DNA of 64,000 nucleotides from Zychaea mexicana. Taxonomy: Eukaryota > Mucoromycota > Mucoromycetes > Mucorales > Lichtheimiaceae. The notes below the pieces were generated by a model. It made no database searches and had not been told where the DNA came from. It worked only from the letters and a program-made list of their open reading frames with translations. The DNA is taken from the NCBI RefSeq assembly GCF_025766255.1, contig NW_026516742.1, forward strand, positions 62,001-126,000, given 5' to 3'. The translations under genes and the position numbers were made by a program. Of the stretch, positions 46,801 through 57,747 are shown one piece after another. Position 1 is the stretch's first letter; each line of letters starts with the position of its first letter.

Positions 46801-48693
46801 AAGCACAACAGCCAAGAGGTCTTTGAGATTGAGGTGCGCTTTTTCGTCAAACAACACAACCTGGAGGCATGGGCGGTTCAGGGAGAAGAACAGCAGTTAT
46901 TGCTTCGAGATACGGCTGCAGGCGCAGATAGTGGAGAAGACGAGGATCATCACAAGGAGGCGGATCCGTTCCCAGTCGTACAATGGGAGAGCGTGTATGT
47001 TTGTCCCGCAGCAAATCAGCACAAGACTATGCCTCCAGCATTGCAAGTCATGATGCTATCTGACAAGGACGAAGCACGACTCTACGTGCGCGAGATCGAG
47101 GTGGCCAATGTTTCGGACGAGGCTATGCAGCTTATTGCGCTTAGTGATATTGATATTACTGCTGGATGGGTTGCAGACGAAGACAAGGTCAGGACTGCAT
47201 ATGCGGTTGAGGAAGGAGCGTACCTGCAGCGTAGCGGGCAACTGGTATTGGATGCTGGGCAGCGTGTGCGTGTTCGACTACAGTGCCCTTCGCCGGAGAA
47301 ATTGACAGACCACGACCGTGCACAAGCATTGCAAGGCAAGAGCGGCGTGCTTGCAGGCATGTTTATTCTGTACGACATGACGCAACAAGTGGAACTGCTT
47401 GCGCTAGAACTCAAGGCTATGTTCTGTGTCTCTGTCGCCGAGCTTGGAGTGGATCGGATTGATTTGGGCCCGATTGGTCACGCAGCATCTTGGAAACCTG
47501 TCAAGTTTAGCTTCACTGTGCGCAATATGGCTGATGTTCCGCTCAATTACGATATTATCCATCCAGATTTCATGTCGTTTATGCCCAAGGTGGGATCCAC
47601 TAAAGTCGTTAGCAACGTTACCACCTTTGATGTGCCATCACGTAAGAACCAGATCGTGCAAGGCACGCTTGATCCCCGACAAATACGCGACCAATCGTCA
47701 GGGCAACGACGCTTTGACATCCGCTTGGCCAACAACTACAACCAAAACAACACAATGATCCTCAAGTTGAAAGCGTTGATGACCATTTTCGAGTTGGTTT
47801 TCGAGCGGCTGACGAACGGGGAGCTCGTTTTACCGACACTGTATCACCCTATCGCCGCAACAAATGTATCATGCGACAGCTGGTTTGTCATCCGCAACAC
47901 TACTGATGACGACATTCGGTTCGAAATCGGTGCCGATATTGCCCCTGGACTCGATGAATACCTCAAGCTAGATGTACTTTCGCGCTACACCAATACGCCG
48001 CTTCGCGGTGGTATTTCTGTGAGCCCTCAAGGTCGCATGGAAGTACGAGTACGCGCTACACCCAATGAAAGTTCTCGCTTACCGCATGATCGGGCAGATC
48101 TGCTAGATGCGGATGGCATCATATTGGCGAATCTTTGGGTTACCACGAGACCCATGGAAACGGGCAACGTTGAAGAGAACCGCAAGTTGCGCGAAATGAT
48201 ACCCATACGCAGCGCATTGATCGAAACGCCCATCTTTTCTCTTAGCGAGCGGCGTCTGGATTTCGAGCTCGTGACGTACTATCAGGATCAAGCATCTGTC
48301 GTCTCATTCAAAGAAGGAGAGGCAGAAACACGACCCAGGGATGGCGACGATTTAGATGAAGTTAATAGCGACGACTTGGAAGTGGTGTGTCGACCCGAAG
48401 CTCATCCTCTGACGATTCTCAACCACGCAACAAAGTTACCTTTGCGATACAAGGTCACGATCGAAGGAGCGGCCGAGTTTCCAGCACAGGACATGGTCCA
48501 AATCAAACCTTTATCGGCCGATGGAACAGGAGTGGTGGAAGCTGACAGCGCAGTGACTTTGATGGTGAGGATCGCCAACCCCAAAGACAGCATACCAGGG
48601 CAAATCCGGATACAAGTGGATGATCTTGACGCTGTAGGACAAATCCGACAGACTGCCTCCATCTTCGTCAAAGAGACTGTGTGGGATTTATAA
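40843..48693 (+). CDS. Giant ASH/HYDIN-like repeat protein, about 2,592 aa
   Basis: Two exons, 40,843-43,438 and 43,511-48,693, closing to 2,593 codons. The protein is a chain of immunoglobulin-like ASH (ASPM-SPD2-Hydin) or MSP-type beta modules, seen as repeated '[IL]xFG/[IL]xLG..' starts followed by strand patterns: near residues 283 (VNFDDCMLGEECYKDFTIQN), 403 (IDFGDCVSGTWTMRQIVLNN), 684 (INFGDTDVGTLKSLPINIFN), 797 (LDFGSIVLNSPSIRTFTVEN), 1175 (INFGLVERNERHAKSIVLHN), 1282 (LAFGPC), 1679 (LDLGFSY), 1845 (INLGYTDKLGAEFYGSFTIK), 2181 (IDLGPIGHAASWKPVKFSFT) and 2448 (LDFELVTYY). Low-complexity linkers lie near 465-610, 870-980 and 1390-1440; a charged coiled coil spans about 1341-1390; a Q-run sits near 1915. 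No membrane segment or signal peptide. Such modules usually serve ciliary or centrosomal scaffolds; the job here is unknown. Confidence 0.88.
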
Positions 48694-49259
48694 TATAATA
48701 CGTCAGGATCAAAAGCCTGTCTTTTCCTATTCCTCTCTCTTTTCTATTCATTATTTCCTTCTTACATTTACTGTTTCCTTTGTGTAAATAATACATACAA
48801 CTTTTACTTCCGTAATATAATCCATTCCAAAGTTTAGAACTTGATAATACATAAAAACAATTCAGGTGTATCTGTCCATAACTATTGAATCGGTTCGGAT
48901 GCAATCGCCACTGACGCACCTGCTTGATCTATTGCGAATCGGCTTAAACATCACCTCATGCTGATCTCAGAAATGCATCTTTGGCACAATTGAGACAAAG
49001 ACAGGATCATATATCATGGCACTGGAACTGATGTGATTGTAAAGTACATGAGAATATCCTTGATTGTCACCAATAAGCAATTGTAGTAGTTTTTTTTTCT
49101 GGTTTTCTTGTATGGATATACAGACATGCATGGTACTAAAGTTAAGCTATTGAGGCTGGGATACTGCTGGATGTGTACAACGTTATATTCTACGAGATGA
49201 TCTTGTTTAAGTATACGAGGTTTAGCAATAGTTCTTCTTATCATGTATGACATTATATG
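48694..49259. other. Convergent intergenic region
   Basis: 3' flanks of the giant gene (+) and the hypothetical gene at 49,260 (-). No gene; AT-rich. Confidence 0.5.
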
Positions 49260-49973
49260 CTATTTGTTGCGAAACTTTGCATGAATCGGCACCCATCCAT
49301 TCTCTCGCTCCATCCATGTCCTTGTGGGCTGCTTCTTTGCTCGTGCACGTCGCTTGATGGTATGCTTATTCTTCTTCTGCTGTGTCGTCTTTGTATTGGC
49401 GGTGGTAGGATCCTGGTGGTCATGATGGTGGTGGTGGTTATGGTGATACGAGCGGAGAAAAGAGTGTTTTTGATTATGCGCATGATGATGAAGGTAACGA
49501 GGTCGATAACGGCGACGTAACCAGTTTGATGATTTGTATTGTGAAAACAACTCATCCCCGACTTCTTCATCCATCCCCTTTGGCTTGGCGTTGTCCCTGC
49601 TGACAGTGCCAGACTTGGGAATCAATGGACGTCTTGCTGGTGGGGACCGTTTCTTTTGTGATGCAGAAACTGGCAAAGGTAGCATGGCCGCTTCTTCAGC
49701 AATTTGGGCATACAGGGGTAGCTTCCTTTGGTTGTCGCGGTCGGAAGAAGCATCGACGATACATTGCCAGTCCTCTTCTTGCTGATGCTGCACGACGCAA
49801 TACGGCTCGTCCTCGTTTCTGTCGACAAGTTGCCATGCATCATCAGTCAGACTCAACGGCGGAAACTCGTTATGGTCGTCAAAAGCGGGTGTTGTTGCAG
49901 TCGTATTGTCATTATCATCGTGTGCGGCAGAAGTAAGTATGTTTTCAGCAAAGGCCAAGTAATGCATCGCCAA
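49260..49973 (-). CDS. Hypothetical basic protein, 237 aa
   Basis: Single open frame from MAMHYLAFAENILTSAAHDD to HAKFRNK. An acidic/polar N-terminus (EFPPLSLTDDAWQLVDRNED) is followed by a Gln/Glu stretch, SQKKRSPPARRPLIPKSGTV, a His-rich run (about ten His near residue 180) and a Lys/Arg-rich tail. No domain recognised. It may be nuclear given the basic tail. A real gene is supported by length, a coherent acidic-to-basic layout and position between two 3' ends, but a low-complexity false frame cannot be ruled out. An (AAG/GAA)n run lies just upstream (about 49,984-50,003). Confidence 0.55.
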   Translation of the reverse strand: MAMHYLAFAENILTSAAHDDNDNTTATTPAFDDHNEFPPLSLTDDAWQLVDRNEDEPYCVVQHQQEEDWQCIVDASSDRDNQRKLPLYAQIAEEAAMLPLPVSASQKKRSPPARRPLIPKSGTVSRDNAKPKGMDEEVGDELFSQYKSSNWLRRRYRPRYLHHHAHNQKHSFLRSYHHNHHHHHDHQDPTTANTKTTQQKKNKHTIKRRARAKKQPTRTWMERENGWVPIHAKFRNK

Positions 49974-50246
49974 TGATATTCGAAGAAGAAGAAGAAGAAG
50001 AAAAGAAACAAACGGAAGTTTTTAAAAAAGGGGGTGGGGGCGAGAAAAAAGAGGATGATGTGTTGGTGCGATTGGTATATCAGCTGGTTTGTTGTTGCAG
50101 TGGTTAGTTAAATTGTAACTTCATCATGCGGTGGTACGTGTGGTGTGCGTCATCATTCAAGGTTACGAAAAAAAGGCATTCAGGCGCATGTGAGGATGAT
50201 TAGCCATTACTGTTTTGTCATAATTCTTTTTTATTTTATTATATTT

Positions 50247-53200
50247 TTATTTATTGGACGACGACGACGATGACGACGAAGAAGAAGAAGAAGACGACGA
50301 CGACGGGGACGATGAGGAGGGCATTTCAGCAATTCCCGTTCCTTTGATTTCCGGCACAGCAACCTTGTGGCTCTTGTACCGCACCACACCACGTGTCTTG
50401 ATCTGCATGATTTCCCATTAGTCACTCACTTTGGCTCACGGACCTGTGCGCCCTTTTATCCCCGACCATTCTTAAAATGACAAATAAGGTTTCTCTTTGT
50501 TTACCTTTCCACCCACAATTCCTACACTACAACCGCCTGGCTGAGCTTGGCCCTTCAGAGCCAATGTGGCAGCGGTCGTCTGATGGCTTGGCTTGACACT
50601 GTCGGCACACAACGGGCATGTGTACTTGGCTTCTTCGTCATCGCACAGACTTTGATACTTCTCCGGAGTAAGCGTTTCGTCGCAGCCTGTATGGACCCAA
50701 TGATCACACGAATCGCATGCCACCATTTCGTTTTCTTCGTCGTCATTCTCGTCTTCTTCGGAAAACGTCTTCATACATACTGGGCAGAACCGATCGTTCT
50801 TGAAGTTGTTGAAACATTTGCCACAGTACGTTGCTAGATAAACTGGGTATTTGATCTTATCGCCCGTTGGTGGTGCCAGAGCATGGAAGTACTCTTGTTT
50901 GTCGCCTTGTTCATCACATCCGTGGCAGTCCGCACATAGGGGACACAGCCATGATCCTAAAAAGACAGACATACCGGGAGAGAGAGAGGGAGAGAGAGAG
51001 AGAAATGACATATTATATGGTAAGTTATCGTAGTGATTATAGATCAAAACACTTCACACGTGTTCTCGCACCTTCAGGAACCTTCTCCACCTTTGGGTTG
51101 CAACTAGAGATGTAAAATTGAAAGAACCCAGTCGTGAGTATATCTTGACTGGATTTACGCCAATTGGAAAAAACTCCAGGTCAGGGTTTCCTATTTCCAT
51201 ACCATCCAGTGTGCCAGCCTCGGTCACAATCATCACAAATCATCAGCGTTGACTCGTCGCCTGCGCTCTTGCACACACAGCACACCTTGCATTCTGGACA
51301 TGCCCATGGATACGATTCAGCGGCGGACAACTGTCTCGGTGTTTTCAAATGTGCACATACAGGATGATATTTGCGCGTGCATTTGCTGCAATTGATCATA
51401 GTAAACGCATCACAAGGATCGTCTTTGGATAACGCTTCGGATGGTGCGCTTAGATAGTGGCATTCGGCGCATTTGTTTTCATCAAAAGACGGTGCCTGCC
51501 AATTGTTTCCAAATCAGTTACTATCATGACGCTGTTACAAACAATTCTTTGCTACCTGTGGGGGTTGAGGTTGCGGCTGTGATACCCGCTGCTGTTGCTG
51601 TACTTGCTGAGATGGTGGCGGATGTGCAGGTGCTGCTTGTGGCGGTGGTATGGTGGTCATCATTGGTTGTAGTGGCTGTGGACCCGGCGGAGCTCTGGAG
51701 GCGGCATAATGTACGTGGTACTGGCATTTTTCTCCCGGAAACATGACAGCACGTTTGCAAATTTGGCCCTTGCTTGAATGATAGCCGCATACATTCTGGT
51801 GCGGAGACATGGGTGGATAATGCTGGCCTCCCTACAAAACCAACAAGGAGCGTTAGGAGAACGAGATAAGGGCCTGGATCAAACCAAAATCAATGCGATC
51901 CTTACAGGTGAAAAGCTTGCTGGTACTTGATGTTGCATGGGAGGTCTAGGTAAATGGGGTGGAGATGGATGCTGTTGTACTGATAGTGGCGGTGGGACTG
52001 TTGCAGGTGAAGCGTGGCTGTGTCGTGAATGCATCACAGGTGCTGTGGAAGGAGGAGGCTGCGGCCGATAGATGGCATTACCTTGTTGCTCAGCTCCATG
52101 GGATATATTTTGGTGGTTCATGACTTGGTACATTTGATTAAAGTAGTGTTGTTGTGCAAAAACTGATTGTGCATTAGTTGCAATTGCGAACGGCGATGCT
52201 ATCTTTGGCTTGGGCTGATTAAACCGTGTGAGATCCCTATACACGATATATTGTTTAGTAACGAGTGCACACTCACCGTTTTAACATGCTATTTTCCTTT
52301 CACATATTAGTAAAAAAGAATACGTACATCGGGAAGTCAGCTTGATATTGGCCGTCCATGATTGCAATGGGGTACCGTTCGTCCTCGTCGTTAGGATCGG
52401 AGAATGGCTGCTTGACAGAAAGCAATGCTTTTGCCGACTTTCTCGCCTTTTCCGGAACAACACTCACTGCTGCATCGATATCATACGTCCCATCCAACAG
52501 ATCGCGACCAACCCCACGAAATGCATTTGCTGGTGATTTTTCAAATTGCATTTCCTCCAGTGTAAACTCGTCCTTTTTGTTGTCGACACATTCAAACTTG
52601 ACACGCGTGGGCTGCGTTGCAGCAGCAATCTGGTTAATGTTGGTGTGTACATCGTAAAAGACCGATTTTTCCGCACGACGTTCGTGTAGTTGCGCATTGA
52701 ATCCTCTCACCGCCAAGGCAGCATGATGCATCCACGTTGCGTTGTTGATAGGTGTTGTCGCATCATAGCCAGCTGACCGTGACGTCCGTGAAATCAATGC
52801 ACGGCGACCAGTCTTGTTGCCTTCTGCTTCTGAATCCTCAACGTCCTCGTCTGCTTCTTCCGTGTATCCCATTTCTCGTGCCCGTGCTTCAAAATAATCG
52901 TCCCTGACTTTTTTGCCGCGTTTGATAATGCGCGATCCAAAGCATTTGAAACACGATCGTGCGCTTACGACAGCCACATCGCGATTGCGGAACCAATGCA
53001 CCAGTAATCGTTGATCCACAAGCCAGCTGCGTTCCTCTTCCGTCAACCGTATTCTTTCTAAAACCGGATTTTTATGGAAGAACAGATAACTGTCGCGATA
53101 GTTCAATAATTTTGCAGGTTCCATGGCAAACATGAACAACTGATCGCCGCGCAATGGCAGCGTGAAAGTCGGAACTCTGTACTCTCGTCCTAAGTGTAAT

Positions 53201-53813
53201 CTTTAATGGTTAGAAAGGTCGGATTTAAAAGAGTGCATGCCTGCAATTTTCAACAAGTAAAAAGAAAGGTAAATTACCGCCTGATAAATGGCCATGCTTG
53301 TCTACTTTGGTTTCACCGGCTTCGTCAATATCACTTTTTGGTTCTTCCGATTGTTCTTCTTTTTCTTGTTCTTGTCCATCCTCTTGTTCTTCCTCGGCTT
53401 CTACGTGTTCTTCCTGCTGATCCTCCACCACGCGTTTTCTAGTCGATCTTCGTATTTTTGATTCTTCTTTGCGGCGTTTTGCATCAATAGGCTCATCGCC
53501 AGGTGTGACACTGCGTTTAGGGGGTCGTCCGCGCCTTCGCAGTCGCAAGCGTGGCAATTCTCCTTCTGGTTCATTTTCAGACGCGTTGTTATCAGGCTGC
53601 GATTCGTCTTGTTCATCTTGAGCACGATCGGAAAGTGCAGACGAATCATCTTCAACGCTCGGAGACCTGCCTCCAACATGTCTGCGTGGGGGGCGGCCTC
53701 TACGTCTGCGTCCAGCGGTAGCGTCTAGTTTTATAGTGAGCGAATTGTTAGTCATTGTGATGAATAAGGCAGAAGCGATATATATAATACCTCGAGCTGG
53801 CATAACTTATTAT
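50247..53813 (-). CDS. Rsc7/Npl6-like chromatin remodeller subunit with tandem PHD fingers
   Basis: Predicted subunit of a SWI/SNF-type remodelling complex. About nine exons. The start at 53,813 (MPAR..., probably spliced at once) leads to two AT-hook-like motifs (RRRRGRPPRR and RRRGRPPKR) and an acidic E/Q-rich stretch. The Rsc7/Swp82 core follows: YRVPTFTLPLRGDQLFMFAM, NYRDSYLFFHKNPVLERI, LTEEERSWLVDQRLLVHWF and SARSCFKCFGSRIIKRGKKV. A P/Q-rich linker and a Cys/His module (CGYHSSKGQICKRAVMFPG) precede PHD-type fingers: CAECHYLS, INCSKCTRKYHPVCAHL, CPECKVCCVCKSAGDES, MICDDCDRGWHTGC, SWLCPLCADCHGC, CGKCFNNFKNDRFCPVC, VACDSCDHWVHTGCDE and YTCPLC. It ends in a poly-Ser run (stop at 50,247-50,249). 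Yeast Rsc7 lacks the fingers; animal PHF10/SAYP has them, so this looks like the joined form. Confidence 0.87.
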
Positions 53814-53929
53814 TAGATATTAATAAAGATATTATAAAAAAAGCGTCGCTATAGGCCGCACCTTCTTAATGGTTGTCCCCCCTCTTGAATTTTACAGTCA
53901 CACCGCAAACCCGCCATATCTTAAAGACA

Positions 53930-53989
53930 TGGCCAATGAGAGACACGAAAAATGGTGCACCGCCGAAATGGTGCACCGAGACTTGTGAC
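53930..53989 (+). repeat. Transposon left terminal inverted repeat
   Basis: GGCCAATGAGAGACAC, then AAAAATGGTGCACCGCC and GAAATGGTGCACCGAGAC, ending TTGTGAC; it matches the reverse complement of 57,094-57,152. The palindrome GGTGCACC occurs twice here and GTGCACC recurs at about 54,026 and 54,050, making a row of likely transposase-binding motifs. Confidence 0.85.
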
Positions 53990-54226
53990 AGCGATGTGAC
54001 GGTGGTTCGAGGCGCACAGAAAAAGTGCACCGACAAAGTGCCAGAAAAGTGCACCTATCATTCCTTTCTCTTCTGCGGTTTCTACCGTTCGTATATGCAT
54101 CCCATACGTTAATTTATCTTCCAAACTTCACTTTAGCTCTGTCACTGTGTAAACCGAAATTTATGATATTTAGTAATATTTAATAAATTCTATTCTGCTG
54201 TTTTTATATGACACTTGTGCCAATGT

Positions 54227-54842
54227 CTATAAAAATTGTTTCTCGTTTTCGGTCAAGCGTCTTCTATGAAGATACCGCCATGTAGTCTTGTAATCTGCCT
54301 TAAGTCGTCGTGCTCTGGATGGAACGAGGTCGATTGCGTTGAAGTGATTTGAGCTAAGAAAAAGAGTTATTGGCTGCGGTTGCCGATTGGTTCCCTTTGG
54401 GATAGTAAAAGGCAAGTACAAAACACTGTTCCAATCCAAGCGATCATCATATACTGCAATCGGCACAGTATATGCATCTGCAGCAATTTGGGCATCTGTT
54501 ATCGCATTGAACCAATAATCCGAACTGCAAGTGTACTTCTGGTATTGTGCTGTTTCTGGTGTGATACCATATTCCATTCGTTGGATCGCATTTTGCATTA
54601 TGACCTCACGTCCATTCCATAGAGTATCGCGATAGAAATCATATTCGCAAAAAGCTGATCAAGAATTGCTTGTTTGACCTTGATATATTGATCTTGGTCA
54701 CCATGAAGTTGGAGAGCAAGGGCACGATATCCACACCATCCGTCAGCTTTGATTTGCTTAATTCCAAACGAGCAACCGAGCGGGATCTCTCGATGGACGA
54801 AACTATTGAATTGAATTCAGTTATACTGTCAATCGCTCCCAA
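54227..54842 (-). pseudogene. OTU-like cysteine protease domain of the transposon
   Basis: Minus-strand reading gives IKADGWCGYRALALQLHGDQ (OTU catalytic DGxCxxRA signature) and VKQAILDQLFAN; one frame over it continues YDFYRDTLWNGREVIMQNAI, AQIAADAYTVPIAVYDD and PITLFLSSNHFNAIDLV, where SNHFNAI carries the catalytic His. The two halves differ by a single-base shift at about 54,650. Upstream the frame closes within about 25 codons, so its link to the transposase (fusion, intron or separate gene) is unresolved. OTU and other peptidase domains are known passengers in some large DNA transposons. A genome assembly error could also create the shift. Confidence 0.75.
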
Positions 54843-54855
54843 TAATCTATTAAAA

Positions 54856-56824
54856 TTACCATGGTTCTCTTCGAAGACTTTTCCTGTTACTCGGCCATAA
54901 GTCCTCAGCTTGATTTTCCGGTTGTTTTCTTTTCTTCTGGTTGTTTTCAGTTTTCTTGTCCATCGTTTTCTCTGTTTTCTTCTCCGTCTTCATCTTTTCT
55001 TTGGTCTTGCTCATTGCAATTTTCTCCTTCACTTCTTGCTTCTTCTTTTCATTCTTCATCTCGCCACCCATGATATATTGCATCATTTCGTCTGACCCTG
55101 TCTCCAAGTTCTCAGCCATTGTCTCAATTTCTTTCAACGTGAACGGATCAACTTTCATATCCAAAAGGTGCAGGGCGCGTTCATCAATCTTATTCAAGAT
55201 ATCTTGCTGTGATACTGCTTTGATATCCTCTTTCGAAAGTCTTTTGGCGAAGGGCATGGTGCTCTTGTTGGAGGTTTTTTCTGCTTGTGATAGTGTCTTG
55301 CTTTCAGCTTGGTCGTCATAAAGAAAATGGTCCAGTGGTTGTTGATCGGTGGTAACATCATTAACAAGTTTACCGAAAACATCCGGAGCACGTCCATCAT
55401 TGTCAAAGTTTTTCTTTGATCGTTTTCGAGTTTGTCGTGGTGCTCTGTTGTATGAAGCAGGCACCGCATTTTCTTCATAGATTTTCAGTGTCAATTCATC
55501 TGAGCGGATATAATTCAACGTTTGTGGAAGCGCTAGAGATATAGGCAAGTTGTGTACAGTATCTCGGTATAAATCTCTATAGAACGCTTCCACTGCATTT
55601 GTGGTACGATAAGGGTGGCTGCGGAGGGCGTCATTCATGCTGGAGCGATGTCGAAAAATCATGCTGCTTATAGATCGTTGTAGCCACCATTTGAGCCATT
55701 TGAAAGTATGCTTGAAATTTGTCACCAGTTCCTTACAACTACGGCAAAATTCATCAGCATCTTCAGTTGTCCGAATGATGCAGGTCAGTTCACGAAATCG
55801 TTCGCTGGATTCGGGTAGAACGATGCTGTGATTGCTGTTGAGACGTTGAACGGATTGCATCCAGTGCATATAGCACCCTTTTAGGAACCGCATGCCGTCA
55901 TCCTTTCTGGTGTACTGTGTGTAGGCTTGCAGAAATCCATTCCTTTGTGCCAAAGAGAAATCCATCATCATACCGAGAAAGGAATTGTTGCCTTCAAACT
56001 TAACGTTGTACTCTGTGAAGAATGCAAAAAAGTATTGGGCAAAGTAGGTTTGTGAAAGGCCATCCAGGATAGCTCGGAAGATCACTGTGTGTTTTTTCAG
56101 CTCAGGAACATAGATCACTGTTGAGCAGAGATAGTATCCTTTCTCAAATGCCTTGAAAGTGACATCGGTAACAGCCGGAAAATCTTGAAAGTGAACATAT
56201 TCTTTAAGAGTCGGTGACCGATACGCCAAAAAGAATGAGCCTGGTAGAACGTGGGCGTGGAGGAAGTACCCAGGGAACTCATTCATAATCTTGCCCAAGT
56301 CGCCGAGAAATTCACCTTTTCTTGGAATATCTCGTTCCTCGCGTACTTTGTTGATTTCATACTCGGCTCTATCCCTCGTGCCAAGAATTAGGCTGATCTT
56401 AATGATCGATTCAACGATTTCCCCAGTTCGCTTATTGTTGCCATAAATAGCTGCCTTGGGTGTCACTGTTGGATCACTTCGAATTCTCTCTGCCAGTGTT
56501 TCCTTCTCTACTTCCGATAGATGCTTCGCAGTATATTGTTCGTGGTCATGTGTGCCGATCTGCTTAACAGTGCATTTACTGCCGTCGAAATAGTAGAACG
56601 CCTCTGTTTTACAAGTGTCAACGTGCTCTAAATCGCCTCCGCAGCGTATACACACAAGCTGGCATTGTTTCAAAATCGCAGCGCGGGCGCAAATGTTTGC
56701 CATAGAATTTGCAGGCCTCTCTAGTGCAGCGGACGAAACCATTGCATTTCTTCTTGTAGCGATGGATATTGTGCTTTTGTTTTCGAGGACAATAAACCTT
56801 GCGCATAGACCATCCAATGTCCAA
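54856..56824 (-). pseudogene. DDE transposase (MULE/GCM-zinc-finger type), frameshifted
   Basis: The long frame from 56,817 encodes about 653 residues. Zinc-cluster start: the correct N-terminus is in the neighbouring frame (CNGFVRCTREACKFYGKHL, RCDFETMPACVY) and must jump near 56,655 into CIRCGGDLEHVDTCKTEAFY and FDGSKCTVKQIGTHDHEQ. The catalytic core follows: AVTDVTFKAFEKGYYLCSTV (first Asp), FRAILDGLSQTYFAQYFFAF, MMDFSLAQRNGFLQAY (second Asp), FLKGCYMHWMQSVQRL (CxxHW) and RTTNAVEAFYRDLYR (Glu). The C-terminus is a Lys/Glu-rich tail (KEKMKTEKKTEKTMDKKTE). The core looks intact, so only the DNA-binding finger is broken; a short unrecognised intron is an alternative. Confidence 0.8.
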
Positions 56825-57093
56825 ATTCAGTTTTACGTACCTGTCAAAAATCGAAAGTTTTGAGCAAGTTTGATTGAGTGTCGTGAAGGACTAGATGCTT
56901 TGTCGAAAATAGTACTTTTCGCTTTTGGAGTCAAAATAGGCGGGAGCCTCCTCTTCATAGGAGTCCTTAACAAATCTTCTTCGAAAAAAGGTAATGTATT
57001 TGGACATTGTTATATTTTGAACAGTAGATTTTGCTTGGAATGTAGTTCAAAGCGTTCTTTCAGGAACCGAAGAGAAAAAAGCATATTTTCCGA

Positions 57094-57152
57094 GTCACAA
57101 ATCTCGGTGCACCATTTTAGCGGTGCACCATTTTTAGTGACACCCCATGGCC
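57094..57152 (-). repeat. Transposon right terminal inverted repeat
   Basis: Reverse complement matches 53,930-53,989 at most positions, including both GGTGCACC palindromes; the differences are mainly transitions and a few outer bases. It lies about 300 bases upstream of the transposase start. Confidence 0.85.
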
Positions 57153-57747
57153 AATATGTCTCTCTCGTTATATCAACGTTCACTTTCCTACTAATCTTGC
57201 TATTTCCTTTATTGTTGCTGTATGAAATTGATGCCAATACTCACTACGTTTATTGAAAAGAAAAGCCTGTGATAAGAAAACTATAACAGCAGCTTTAGGA
57301 AGCGTAGTTTTGAAGAGAGTCGGTAAATTTTACATCCGAACGCTTGAATTTTAATCGCAAGTGATGCTCTTGAGTTCAATTGCAGGCACTATAGTTCATG
57401 TGCAACAGAGCTGCTATGCTTAAGCAGCCATAATGTTGAAAGCATGAATCTTCAAGGATTGGAGTAATTTGTCAATCTAATTCAGTTATCGTTCAATCCA
57501 AACATTGATATGAGTATCGCTCTAGCTATGTAACGCACTAAGCATGAAGACTTTATAGGCCGTAGAGGGGCAAGGCGCTATTAACTCACTGAGCACCGCT
57601 CACATTTTTCTAGTTGGTTCGTGTGGTAAGGGATTCATGCTCTGCTGTAATGAAAGTAAATCGAATATATTTCCGGAAAGTATGATTAAGCAAACAGATA
57701 GAATGAAGTGAAAAGTGTTGGAGTAGATATCTTTCGTCTTTACCCCT
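57153..57747. other. Spacer, transposon to Argonaute 2 stop
   Basis: About 600 bp AT-rich DNA holding the 3' flank of Argonaute 2. No gene. The outer part of the transposon may reach a little way into it. Confidence 0.45.

Larger units (their letters stand above)
53930..57152 (-). mobile_element. Mutator-like DNA transposon, decayed
   Basis: About 3.2 kb element bounded by terminal inverted repeats (53,930-53,989 and 57,094-57,152), holding a DDE transposase reading on the minus strand and, after it, an OTU-like protease domain. Both coding parts carry frameshifts. The exact outer edges and the target duplication are not clear: similarity fades outside GGCC, though AGACAT occurs just outside both ends. 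It sits between the Rsc7-like gene and Argonaute 2 and appears to disrupt neither. Confidence 0.82.
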
